IMG/VR virus record: IMGVR_UViG_3300036781_000819
Span: 1 to 40,705 of that record
Reading direction: 5' to 3' (one strand)
DNA: 40,705 nucleotides
From: a virus
Both the position numbers and the translations under genes were made by a program. The notes under the pieces are model-generated. The model ran no database searches. It was not told the DNA's origin and worked only from the letters and a program-made list of their open reading frames with translations. Below are positions 21,505 through 29,318 of this stretch, one piece after another; the first letter of the stretch is position 1, and every line of letters starts with the position of its first letter.

Positions 21505-21791
21505 TGGCCGGCGAAGAGGGCATCACCAACCTGGGTGACATTCCCCGGGGCATGACCTTCGAACAGGCCATCAAAGCGACCAGGCACCTGCGCCAGTATT
21601 CCATCGACCGCCACGACGGCGGAAACCGTCTGACCATTTGCGACACCTTGCGGCAAATCTGGCTGACCCTCGACGGCATGCCGAACAGCACGGAAAAAGA
21701 CCTGATCGTCGAATACGTCCAGGCAGCCGCCGACATGGCGAAGCGCATGGACGCCCGGATCAAAGAACTGAAGGCGCAGCTCCATGGATGA
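21504..21791 (+). CDS. Hypothetical head-region protein
   Basis: A 95-residue helical protein; the last 25 residues (YVQAAADMAKRMDARIKELK) should be a coiled coil. It shares a base with the previous stop and overlaps the glycosyltransferase-like gene by eight bases. No family is recognised. It may be a small virion or assembly protein. Confidence 0.55.
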   Translation: MAGEEGITNLGDIPRGMTFEQAIKATRHLRQYSIDRHDGGNRLTICDTLRQIWLTLDGMPNSTEKDLIVEYVQAAADMAKRMDARIKELKAQLHG

Positions 21792-22722
21792 CCTGACCGT
21801 GATGACTTGGCTGTGGCGTCAGGATGGCGGACGCGTGGCCTATGCCGCGCACCACGTCAACATCTGGGCAGACATGGTGCGCCGCCATCTTTCGACCCCA
21901 CACCGCATCGCCTGCGTCACCGACATGCCGGATGGCATCGACCCGTGGATCGACATCATCACGCCGCCGCGCGACTTCGTGTCGGTGTGCATTCCGACCT
22001 GGGGCGTCGACAAGCCGCAATGTCTGCGCCGCATCGCGCTGTTTCGCCCCGATGCGGCCGATATTTTCGGGGCGCGCTTCGTCTCTATGGACATGGACTG
22101 CGTCATCACCGGCGAGATCGCCCCCCTCTTCGCCGATGCGGCCGACTTCAAGATGTACCGCGGGACGACCAATGAGCGGCCTTACAACGGCTCGATGCTG
22201 ATGATGACCGCCGGCGCGCGATCGCAGGTTTATGAGCGCTTCACGCCTGCAGCCGCCGAGCAGGCAGGCCGGCAGTACGTCGGTTCGGATCAGGCCTGGA
22301 TCAGCTACGTCCTAGGCCGTGGCGAAGCGACCTGGGGCGTGGAAGATGGCGTCGGCTGCTACGGCAGCAGCCTCCTTCCGCCGCCCGACGCGCGGCGGCT
22401 CACGTTTTTCCCGGGAACTCCGAAGCCCTGGCAGCTTGCCGAGACGGGCGGGGACGCCTGGGTACAGGACAACTATCGCGGCGGCATGCGTGGCCGCTGC
22501 CTGATCCTTGGCTATGCCCCGACGGTGTGGGACGAGGCTGCCATCGCGTTGCAGTCCGGCGCATTCGACAGCGTCGTGGCATCCCCGGAAGCGGCACGGC
22601 ACTGGCCGGCGGCTGTCACCGCGATCGCGCGTTCCGATGAAGACGCTTTGCGCATCTCGGCCATGCTGGGTCACGACGAATTCACATTCTGCGGTCGAAC
22701 CGGCGCCAAGGTGGCGGCATGA
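21784..22722 (+). CDS. Glycosyltransferase-like protein in the head gene cluster
   Basis: A 312-residue GT-A-like enzyme. MTWLWRQDGGRVAYAAHHVN at the start, IACVTDMPDG, and the DxD-like SMDMDCVITGE (Asp103-Met-Asp105), which would hold the metal and nucleotide sugar, followed by YNGSMLMMTAG and QYVGSDQAWISYVLGRGEAT. The pattern resembles family GT8-like transferases. It lies between capsid and portal genes, a place where phages rarely carry a sugar-transfer enzyme, with an ATGA junction to the portal. Possible targets are capsid or tail proteins, phage DNA or the host surface; none can be chosen. Confidence 0.7.
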   Translation: MDDLTVMTWLWRQDGGRVAYAAHHVNIWADMVRRHLSTPHRIACVTDMPDGIDPWIDIITPPRDFVSVCIPTWGVDKPQCLRRIALFRPDAADIFGARFVSMDMDCVITGEIAPLFADAADFKMYRGTTNERPYNGSMLMMTAGARSQVYERFTPAAAEQAGRQYVGSDQAWISYVLGRGEATWGVEDGVGCYGSSLLPPPDARRLTFFPGTPKPWQLAETGGDAWVQDNYRGGMRGRCLILGYAPTVWDEAAIALQSGAFDSVVASPEAARHWPAAVTAIARSDEDALRISAMLGHDEFTFCGRTGAKVAA

Positions 22723-24083
22723 AGATCCTCGGCATGCCTATCCCCTTCACCGGCGCGCGCCAGAAGGCTATGCAGATGGTTAGCGGGGGCCGCGAGGGCT
22801 GGTTTCCTCTCATCGTGCGCGAACCATTCGCCGGCGCCTGGCAGAAGAACCTGGAGGTCAGCAACAGACTGGTCGTGACCTTTCATGCGGTCTTTAACTG
22901 CATGACCCTGATCGCTTCCGACATCTCGAAGCTGCGCGTCAAGCTTGTGCAACAAGTCGGCGGGATCTGGACCGAGGTGACGAATCCCGCATACTCGCCG
23001 GTGCTGCGCAAGCCGAACGCCTATCAGAACCGCATCCAATTCATTGCATCCTGGGTGCTGTCGAAGCTGATGACCGGCAACACCTACGTGCTGAAGGTGC
23101 GGGACGGGCGCAACGTCGTCGTGGCGATGCACATCCTGGATCCGAACCGCTGCTTGCCCCTCGTCGCGGATGACGGCAGCGTCTTCTACCAGCTCAGCTG
23201 CGATCGCCTGGCGGGCTTCGAGGAGGACATCATCGTTCCAGCGCGCGAGATCATCCATGATCGCTGGAACTGCCTCTTCCATCCGCTCGTCGGCTTGTCG
23301 CCGATCATCGCCTGCGGATTGGCCGCTACGCAGGGCCTCAACATCCAGAAGAACTCGGCATTGCTGTTCGCGAACAACTCGCGGCCGAGCGGGCTGCTGG
23401 TGGCGCCGGGGTCCGTGGACGACGACACCGCTGCCCGCATGAAGAGCAAATGGGAGGAAAACTATGGCGGCAACAACGTCGGTCGCGTCGCCGTCCTTGG
23501 CAACGGTCTCAAGTTTGAGGCCATGACCATGAACGCTGTGGACGCGCAAATGGTCGAGCAGCTGAAGTGGTCGGCCGCGACCTGCTGCTCGACCTTCCAC
23601 ATGCCGCTCTACAAAGTCGGCCTGGGCGATCTGCCGGCCGACACGAGCATTCAGGCGCTCAACCTCGAATATTACAGCGAGTGCCTGCAGGCCCTGATCG
23701 AATCGGCGGAACTTTGCCTCGACGAAGGGCTCGAGATGGCGTCGGACATGGGCACCGAGTTCGATACCGACGGGCTGCTGCGCATGGACAGCGTGGCGCA
23801 GATGGAAGTCCTCGACAAGTCGAAGGGAATCCTCTCCCCGAACGAGCAGCGCATGAAGCTCAACTTCGGGCCGGTGCCTGGTGGCGGAAGCCCCTACCTG
23901 CAGCAGCAGAATTTCAGCTTGGAAGCTCTCGCCAAGCGAGACGCGCAGGATGACCCGTTCAAGAAAGACGTCGGCACTCAGCCGGCGCCGGACGCGCGGG
24001 CTCCGTCCTCAGGCGAAGATCCTGCGAAGCGGTTCTTCGCTGCTGCGACTTCCAAATTCCTTGAGGCCTTGCATCATGCCTGA
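22719..24083 (+). CDS. Portal protein (HK97 type)
   Basis: A 454-residue portal protein forming the dodecameric ring at the capsid vertex. Family segments include NRLVVTFHAVFNCMTLIASD, KPNAYQNRIQF, GNTYVLKVRDG, VGLSPIIACGLAATQGLNI and the TSIQALNLEYYSECLQ region before the clip and crown. The C-terminus (AKRDAQDDPFKKD onward) is disordered. In HK97-like phages this gene lies between terL and the protease; here it follows the capsid gene with three other genes between, an unusual order. Confidence 0.9.
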   Translation: MKILGMPIPFTGARQKAMQMVSGGREGWFPLIVREPFAGAWQKNLEVSNRLVVTFHAVFNCMTLIASDISKLRVKLVQQVGGIWTEVTNPAYSPVLRKPNAYQNRIQFIASWVLSKLMTGNTYVLKVRDGRNVVVAMHILDPNRCLPLVADDGSVFYQLSCDRLAGFEEDIIVPAREIIHDRWNCLFHPLVGLSPIIACGLAATQGLNIQKNSALLFANNSRPSGLLVAPGSVDDDTAARMKSKWEENYGGNNVGRVAVLGNGLKFEAMTMNAVDAQMVEQLKWSAATCCSTFHMPLYKVGLGDLPADTSIQALNLEYYSECLQALIESAELCLDEGLEMASDMGTEFDTDGLLRMDSVAQMEVLDKSKGILSPNEQRMKLNFGPVPGGGSPYLQQQNFSLEALAKRDAQDDPFKKDVGTQPAPDARAPSSGEDPAKRFFAAATSKFLEALHHA

Positions 24084-24816
24084 CGCGCAGAAAATGGCTG
24101 ACGACTTGTTCGATGCCGTGAAGGCTTACCTTGACGCCTCGGTCGAGGCGATCGTGCGCCGGCTGGAATCAGTCGAAGCGCGAGAGCCTGCTCGCGGCGA
24201 AAAGGGGGAGACGGGGGCGGCCGGCAATGATGGCCTGGCCGGTGCGCAAGGCGAGCGTGGCGGTGATGGTCCCCAGGGCGTGGCCGGCCCGCAGGGCGAG
24301 GCCGGTCACGCAGGAGCCGCCGGGGTAGCCGGCGAAGCAGGCCCACAGGGCGAGAAGGGCCTGCCCGGTGCCGATGGCATTGGCCTGGCCGGCGCATTCA
24401 TCGACAGAGACGGGGGCCTAGTTCTGATGATGACTAACGGCCAGAGCAAGGTGCTCGGCCCGGTCATCGGCAAGGACGGCCAAGCCGGCAAGGACGGCGC
24501 CGACGGCTGCGACGGTTTCGGGTTCGACGACCTGGAGATGCTGCACGACGGCGAGCGTGGTTTCACCATGCGCTTCACGCGCGGCGAGCAGGTCAAGGAA
24601 TTCGCCTTCAGCATTCCCGTGGTCCTCGACCGCGGCGTCTTCAAGGAAGGCGAGGCCTACAGGCAGGGCGACGGCGTGACCATGGGCGGCTCGTTCTGGA
24701 TCGCCAGGACGGACACGACAGCACGCCCCGGCGACGGCGAGACCTGGCGCTTGGCGGTTAAGAAAGGGCGAGACGCCAAGGAGCCGGTAAAGATCGGGAC
24801 GCGCGCCAATGGATGA
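24076..24816 (+). CDS. Collagen-like virion protein with C-terminal carbohydrate-binding module
   Basis: A 246-residue protein. Residues 1-40 are a helix and probably the anchor. Residues 41-103 are 21 uninterrupted Gly-X-Y triplets (GEKGETGAAG and so on), so a collagen-type triple helix. A second short Gly run (GKDGQAGKDGADG) follows near 138-150. The C-terminal 60 residues (GVFKEGEAYRQGDGVT, SFWIARTDTTARPGDGETW, then KKGRDAK) resemble a CBM5/12-like module. It overlaps the portal gene by eight bases and the connector by eight. A head- or neck-associated fibre that binds surface glycans is a fair inference. Confidence 0.75.
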   Translation: MPDAQKMADDLFDAVKAYLDASVEAIVRRLESVEAREPARGEKGETGAAGNDGLAGAQGERGGDGPQGVAGPQGEAGHAGAAGVAGEAGPQGEKGLPGADGIGLAGAFIDRDGGLVLMMTNGQSKVLGPVIGKDGQAGKDGADGCDGFGFDDLEMLHDGERGFTMRFTRGEQVKEFAFSIPVVLDRGVFKEGEAYRQGDGVTMGGSFWIARTDTTARPGDGETWRLAVKKGRDAKEPVKIGTRANG

Positions 24817-25441
24817 TTACCGTAGCCTCAAGGTCACGACGCAGGCCGCGTCAGTCGATCTGATCAGCCTGGCCAATCTGAAGGCCGCCCTCAACATCAC
24901 GGACACCTCCCTCGACGCCTTCCTGCAAAGCGAGATTACCGCTGCCAGCGGTGTTGTCGCCGCAGCATGTAATCGCACGCTGGTCAATGAAGTCGTCGAA
25001 GAGACGATTCGATACGTGCATCCCTACCGCCGGCGCGCCGCTCTTCGCCTGACTCGATATCCGATCGTTGCAGTGAGCATGGTCACGGTCGACGGCGTGG
25101 ACCTGTCTGACAGCGATTATGAGGTCGTCAATCAGTCGGGGTTCCTGCAGCGCCTGTCCAACGATGGGATCATCCAATGGAGCGGCAGCAAGGTCGTCGT
25201 CGCCTATAGCGGAGGGTTCACTCTCGGCGCGAACGTTCCTAGCGGACTATCCGAAGCCGTCACCCGCATGGTGAAGGCGAAATACTACGCTCAGAGCCGA
25301 GATCCGATGATCAAGGGTGAGGATGTCGTTGGCGTCGGCTCGACGCAGTATTGGGTCGGCAGCGCGCCCGGCGGCGGCGATGCGGGACTGCCGGCCGACA
25401 TCATGGGACTGATCAGCCCCTTCCGCGAACTGCCGGTCTGA
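24809..25441 (+). CDS. Head-tail connector (gp6-like adaptor)
   Basis: A 210-residue adaptor protein of the HK97 gp6 group. LANLKAALNITDTSLDAFLQ and the helix after it are characteristic, then the strand-rich TRYPIVAVSMVTVDGVDL and VVVAYSGGFTLG, and the AVTRMVKAKYYAQSRDPM helix. It would ring the portal and form the first layer of the neck. Position after portal and collagen-like gene supports this. Confidence 0.8.
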   Translation: MDDYRSLKVTTQAASVDLISLANLKAALNITDTSLDAFLQSEITAASGVVAAACNRTLVNEVVEETIRYVHPYRRRAALRLTRYPIVAVSMVTVDGVDLSDSDYEVVNQSGFLQRLSNDGIIQWSGSKVVVAYSGGFTLGANVPSGLSEAVTRMVKAKYYAQSRDPMIKGEDVVGVGSTQYWVGSAPGGGDAGLPADIMGLISPFRELPV

Positions 25442-25442
25442 C

Positions 25443-25772
25443 ATGACCCCCGCAGCCGCAATCGCCATGCTCGACCGTCAGCTCGCCGAGCATGGGGGCG
25501 ACATCCTCCTGACGCGCGCCGCTCCCGCTGCCTCTACCACCGTCCGTGCCCAGGTGCGCGGCTATAGCGGCGCCGAGCTGGCCGGCTCGATCCAGCAGGG
25601 CGACAGCAGGGTCATCCTCTCGCCGACCCAGCTCAATGCCGCCGCGCCGCCATGGCTGCCGCAGCGCGACGACAAGGCCGTCATCGACGGCAAGACCTTC
25701 AACATCGAAGACGCCGTTCCGACACGCCTTGCCGGCGTCCTGGTGCGGCTTGACCTGCAGGTGCGCGGATGA
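25443..25772 (+). CDS. Head closure (stopper) protein, putative
   Basis: A 109-residue beta-rich protein with the compact pattern of phage stoppers: VRAQVRGYSGAELAGSIQQG, SRVILSPTQLNAA, and a late TFNIEDAVPTRLAGVLVRL. It starts two bases after the connector's stop and ends in an ATGA overlap with the next gene. The call rests on gene order and size. Confidence 0.7.
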   Translation: MTPAAAIAMLDRQLAEHGGDILLTRAAPAASTTVRAQVRGYSGAELAGSIQQGDSRVILSPTQLNAAAPPWLPQRDDKAVIDGKTFNIEDAVPTRLAGVLVRLDLQVRG

Positions 25773-26428
25773 GCATGAAGACCGCCGCCGCCTTCGAGCG
25801 CAGCCTGGCCGTCGCCACGGCCGGCCTCAGCCCGGAGCAGATCAGCGCGCGCCTCGCCGTCATCGCCAAGGACGCGCTGTCCGCCGCCATATCTTCCGGC
25901 GAAGCGCCGAATCGCTACGTCCGCTCGGTCAACGGCCGCGTCGGCGCCGCCGAAGAGAGCGTCGAGGCCCCGGGCCCCATCGTCTACCAGTTCTCCTACC
26001 TGGAGGAGGCGGCGCTCTACGCGCTCAAGTTCGCCCAGCTGCAGTCGCCCGTGCTGTCAGGCGCCTACCGCAAGTCCTGGTTCGTCATGGTCGACGGCAA
26101 GGTCTGGGTCGAGGGCGCCGACATTCCGCTTGGCGCCGAGGTCATCGTCACCAATGACAGGCCCTATCACCGCAAGGTCGACGTCGGCGCCATGAAGGGC
26201 ATGCGCGTGCCGCCGCACATCATCGACGTGACGATGCAGCAGCTCCGCCGCCTGTTCGGCAATTCGATCAAGGTCCAGTCGCGCTTCGTCACCCTGAAGG
26301 ATGGCTATGTGCTCAAGGGCCGCCACGTTCGCCGTGGCGCCGCGCTGGCGCGCCGCGGCGGCGCCCGCAAGGACACGCGCGCCGGCCAGCAGATCACCTA
26401 TCCCGCCCTCGTCATCACCATCGCCTGA
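25769..26428 (+). CDS. HK97 gp10-like tail completion protein, putative
   Basis: A 219-residue protein occupying the gp10 (neck/tail completion) slot. The core has VYQFSYLEEAALYALKFAQL and SGAYRKSWFVMVDGK, with the segment NDRPYHRKVDVGAMKGM. The C-terminus is strongly basic and low in complexity (RRGAALARRGGARK). A second Met at residue 3 is an alternative start. It would join head and tail. Confidence 0.7.
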   Translation: MSMKTAAAFERSLAVATAGLSPEQISARLAVIAKDALSAAISSGEAPNRYVRSVNGRVGAAEESVEAPGPIVYQFSYLEEAALYALKFAQLQSPVLSGAYRKSWFVMVDGKVWVEGADIPLGAEVIVTNDRPYHRKVDVGAMKGMRVPPHIIDVTMQQLRRLFGNSIKVQSRFVTLKDGYVLKGRHVRRGAALARRGGARKDTRAGQQITYPALVITIA

Positions 26429-26442
26429 GCGGAGCCGCTGCC

Positions 26443-26865
26443 ATGTCCTCCGCCACCGCTTACAACGCGCTGCACGATTTCCTCGAGGTGGCGTGGGACG
26501 CTGGCCCGGCCCCGCTGGTCTATGAGAACGAGAAGTTCGACAAGCCCGAGCCGCCGGCCCCCTGGATCTACGTCGAGGTCATCGGAACGCTGTTCGACGC
26601 CGCCAGCATCGGCGCTGGCGACGACGAGTCGAACCTCTACCGCGAGGACGGCCAGGTCTTCTTCCATGTTTTCGTGCCCAAGGGCAGCGGTTCGGTCACC
26701 GCGCGCGGCCTCGGCGAGCAGCTCGCCACGCTCTTCCGGGGCCGCGAGCTGCTCGGCGGCAAGATGATCTTCCCCTCCGCATCGATCGGCGACAACGCCG
26801 TCGGCTCCGACGACGGCAACTGGTGGCGGATGACCGCCGCCATCGCCTTCCAGCGCGAAGACTGA
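26443..26865 (+). CDS. Tail terminator protein, putative
   Basis: A 140-residue protein with the terminator-type pattern: helix YNALHDFLEVAWDAGPAPLV, then strands PWIYVEVIGTLFDAA, VFFHVFVPKGSGSVTARGLG and the late WWRMTAAIAFQRE. It sits directly before the tail tube gene, where lambda U and HK97 gp11 equivalents lie. It would cap the tube to stop its growth and fit it to the head. Confidence 0.75.
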   Translation: MSSATAYNALHDFLEVAWDAGPAPLVYENEKFDKPEPPAPWIYVEVIGTLFDAASIGAGDDESNLYREDGQVFFHVFVPKGSGSVTARGLGEQLATLFRGRELLGGKMIFPSASIGDNAVGSDDGNWWRMTAAIAFQRED

Positions 26866-26989
26866 CCCGACAGCGCTGACGCCATTCCTTCCGCCGGCAT
26901 CCCGCCCATCCCGGTGCAGAAGACCGCCCTTGGGCAAGGCGCCCGCCGCCGTTGGATGACGCGGCTGTGCCCCTAATGGAGAACGAACG

Positions 26990-28453
26990 ATGACGACTGC
27001 GAACCGTGTGCGCATCTCGCTGGTGCGCGAGACGACCCTGGGCGTGACCCCGACGACGCCGCGCATGCGCACCGAGCGCATCACCGGCGAATCGCTGAAA
27101 TACGCCCCGGCCTTCGACCAGTCGGAGGAGCTGCGGGCCGACCGCATGAACGCCGACCCGATCAAGGTGAACGAGAACACCGACGGCGGCCTCAATTTCG
27201 AGCTGTCCTATCCGGTCGACAAGGCGGCCTTTTCGGAACGCCTCTGCAGCCTCATGTTCAACGACTGGGTGAACACGCCGGCCCGCGACAACGACGGCAC
27301 GGCCGACAGCGCCATCACCGGCATCGTGGCCTCCAGCGACAGCTACACGGTTCTCACCGGCACGGCCTTCGTGCCCGGGCACCTGGTGCGGGCCACCGGC
27401 TTCGCCATCGCCGGGAACAACGGCATCTTCGCCGCCCAGGCCGGCTCCGGCGCCACCGCAGTCGTCGCGCCGGCCTCGCCCGGCCTTGCCGACGAGGCGG
27501 CGCCGCCCGCCGCCGCCCGCCTCAAGGTCGTCGGCTTCCAGGGCGACAGCGGCGACATCGAAGCCACCGCCCAGGGGCTCGCCTCCACCGACCTCGATTT
27601 CACCACCCTGGGCCTCACGGCGGGCCAGTGGCTCAAGATCGGCGGCACGGCGACCGGCGACAAGTTCGCCACCGCCGCCCTCAATGCCTGGGTGCGCGTC
27701 ACGTCCGTGGCGCAAAACCTGATCGGCCTCGACAACCTGCCGGGCGCCTGGGCGACCGACGACGGCGCCGGCAAGACCCTGAAGGTCTTCTTCGGCGACT
27801 GGATCAGGAATGGCGTCACCCGCATCTCGCACTCGACCGAGCGCAGCTTCCTCGGCCAGGCCGTGCCGACGCACATCCTCAGCCGCGGCCTCGTCGTGAA
27901 CAGCATGGACCTCTCCATCCAGAGCGGCCAGAAGGTGACCGGCTCTTTCGACATGATGGGCATGACGAGCGATCAGGGCACGGCCGCCTACGGCTCGACC
28001 TATGCTGACGCCACCACGAATCCGGTCATGGCCGGCAGCGTCAACGTCGGCCGCATCGCCGAGAGCGGCACGGCCATCGTCGCCCCCAACTGGGCGCAGT
28101 CCCTGGCGCTCAACGTCAACAACAGCCTGCGCAAGCAGCTCGCCGTCGACAGCCTGGGCGCCGTCAACATCGAGCCCGGCGACGTGGCGGTGACCGGCAC
28201 CGTCCAGAGCTACTTCGGCTCGAACGCGCTCTACGCCAAGCTGCTGGCCGGCACTGTCGGCGCCCTCAATAGCCGGCTGGCCAAGAACGGCCAGGCCATC
28301 GTCTTCCAGCTGCCGCGCGTGACCTTCACCGACGGCTCGCCCAACGCCCAGCAGAAGAACAGCGACGTGGTCCTGCCGCTCGCCTTCCAGGCCTCCCTCG
28401 ACACGCTGACCCAGGCCCACGTCTGGATCGACCGCCTCGAATACTTCGAATAA
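26990..28453 (+). CDS. Major tail tube protein
   Basis: A 487-residue tube protein. The N-terminus (MTTANRVRISLVRETTLGVT, then PRMRTERITGESLKYAP) and the RTSxEE-like core belong to the phage tail tube 2 group. The body is repetitive Ala/Gly-rich beta structure, and two copies of domain-like material (about 20-180 and 260-480) suggest an enlarged tube subunit with a surface domain. GGAG lies upstream of the ATG. It is followed by hairpins and the chaperone genes, as expected. Confidence 0.85.
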   Translation: MTTANRVRISLVRETTLGVTPTTPRMRTERITGESLKYAPAFDQSEELRADRMNADPIKVNENTDGGLNFELSYPVDKAAFSERLCSLMFNDWVNTPARDNDGTADSAITGIVASSDSYTVLTGTAFVPGHLVRATGFAIAGNNGIFAAQAGSGATAVVAPASPGLADEAAPPAAARLKVVGFQGDSGDIEATAQGLASTDLDFTTLGLTAGQWLKIGGTATGDKFATAALNAWVRVTSVAQNLIGLDNLPGAWATDDGAGKTLKVFFGDWIRNGVTRISHSTERSFLGQAVPTHILSRGLVVNSMDLSIQSGQKVTGSFDMMGMTSDQGTAAYGSTYADATTNPVMAGSVNVGRIAESGTAIVAPNWAQSLALNVNNSLRKQLAVDSLGAVNIEPGDVAVTGTVQSYFGSNALYAKLLAGTVGALNSRLAKNGQAIVFQLPRVTFTDGSPNAQQKNSDVVLPLAFQASLDTLTQAHVWIDRLEYFE

Positions 28454-28487
28454 CGCCATCCGCCCCCACAGGCGGACCCAGGCACTC

Positions 28488-28504
28488 GCGCACGGCGTGC
28501 GCGG
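28488..28504. repeat. 17-bp palindromic repeat, copy 3
   Basis: GCGCACGGCGTGCGCGG, identical to 6600-6616 and 15191-15207. This copy is intergenic, between the tail tube and chaperone genes. Confidence 0.8.
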
Positions 28505-28507
28505 GCG

Positions 28508-28545
28508 CTTCGCATGCGAAGGGGCGGCGGTGTGGGCCGCCGCCC
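28508..28545 (+). promoter_or_regulatory. Hairpin pair between tail tube and chaperone genes
   Basis: A perfect 14-bp palindrome CTTCGCATGCGAAG (28508-28521) is followed by GGGCGGCGG (28522-28530) pairing with CCGCCGCCC (28537-28545) around a six-base loop. There is no T-run, so it may slow or partly stop transcription or protect the tube mRNA, lowering chaperone output relative to the tube protein. Confidence 0.55.
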
Positions 28546-28569
28546 TGCTTCCCCACAGAAGGAACCCCG

Positions 28570-29025
28570 ATGACCATCAAGTTGACCTCTCTCAAGGCGG
28601 ACGTCGCCGCCGAAACCGAAGGCCAATGGCAGGACGTCCCGGACCTGCCGGGCGTCCGCTTTCGCGTTCGCAGCTTCAATTACGGGCCTTATCAAGCCGC
28701 GAAGTCCATGGTCGAGGCCCGCTGGGCCCGCAAGTACGGGCGCGAACCAGTACCGATGAACGAAAGCCTGATCGAGAACGGCAAGCTCTACGCCAAGCAT
28801 ATCTTGCTGGAGTGGGATGGTTTGGATCAGCCCTACAGCCCTGACCTGGCGCTGCAGCTCTTCACTGATCCGGCCTATCGCCAGATGCAGGAGCATCTGC
28901 GCTATGCCGCCTCGCGTGTCGGCCTCGGCGAGATCGAGTTCGCCGACGAATCCGCAAAAAACTCCGGCGGGCTTTCCGGTACGACCTCGGCCGTGGAAGC
29001 TCAGACCCCTGGCTCGCCGAGCTAG
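28570..29025 (+). CDS. Tail assembly chaperone (G-like)
   Basis: A 151-residue protein in the place of lambda G. FRVRSFNYGPYQAAKSMVEA, then ENGKLYAKHILLEWDGLDQP and the helical LQLFTDPAYRQMQEHLRYAA form the chaperone domain. The gene contains a canonical slippery heptamer at 28956-28962 that lets some ribosomes enter the -1 frame. The normal product is the more abundant one. It should coat the tape measure protein during tail assembly. Confidence 0.85.
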   Translation: MTIKLTSLKADVAAETEGQWQDVPDLPGVRFRVRSFNYGPYQAAKSMVEARWARKYGREPVPMNESLIENGKLYAKHILLEWDGLDQPYSPDLALQLFTDPAYRQMQEHLRYAASRVGLGEIEFADESAKNSGGLSGTTSAVEAQTPGSPS

Positions 29026-29318
29026 CCGACGAGGAACCGGAGGCCGCCGGCTTCATCGCGCCGCGGCCTCCGGACGCGGAATGGCCGGCCTGGGCCGGCT
29101 TCATCCGCAGCGCCTGGATCGACCTCCAGACGGAACGGCCCATCACCATGGGTGGCCCTGGTCCCATTCCCTGGTCGGCCGTCGACCGCTACGCCCGCCG
29201 CTACGAGATGGGCGCGGCGGACTTCGAACTGCTGCTCGCCATGTTGCGCGAGCTCTCCGCTGAACAGCTAGACCACGAAAAGACGAGGCCGACGAATGCC
29301 AGCAGCAGTTCGCCTTGA
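28570..29318 (+). CDS. Frameshifted tail assembly chaperone (GT-like)
   Basis: The longer product made by -1 slippage at 28956-28962. The first 131 residues come from the zero frame; another 118 codons follow, including RYDLGRGSSDPWLAEL, PPDAEWPAWAGFIRSAWIDL and YEMGAADFELLLAMLRELSA, to TGA at 29316-29318. The extension has no start codon or SD of its own at its head and overlaps the start of the tape measure gene by 23 bases, both typical of T extensions in lambda-like tails. The whole polypeptide is about 249 residues. Confidence 0.85.
28956..28962 (+). promoter_or_regulatory. -1 programmed frameshift site A_AAA_AAC
   Basis: Read in the frame of the G-like gene the codons are GCA AAA AAC, so the heptamer is A AAA AAC, a textbook X XXY YYZ slippery site. 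Slipping back one base joins the frame that stays open to 29318. It links the chaperone gene to the only open frame in the interval. Confidence 0.88.

Noticed and set aside
26866-26989. 124-base gap between tail terminator and tail tube genes
   Set aside because: Examined for a small gene, promoter or terminator; only the SD (GGAG) of the tube gene is convincing.
26696-28459. 587-codon minus-strand frame opposite the tail tube gene
   Set aside because: Shadow of a GC-biased gene; it crosses gene boundaries and has no motif or SD.
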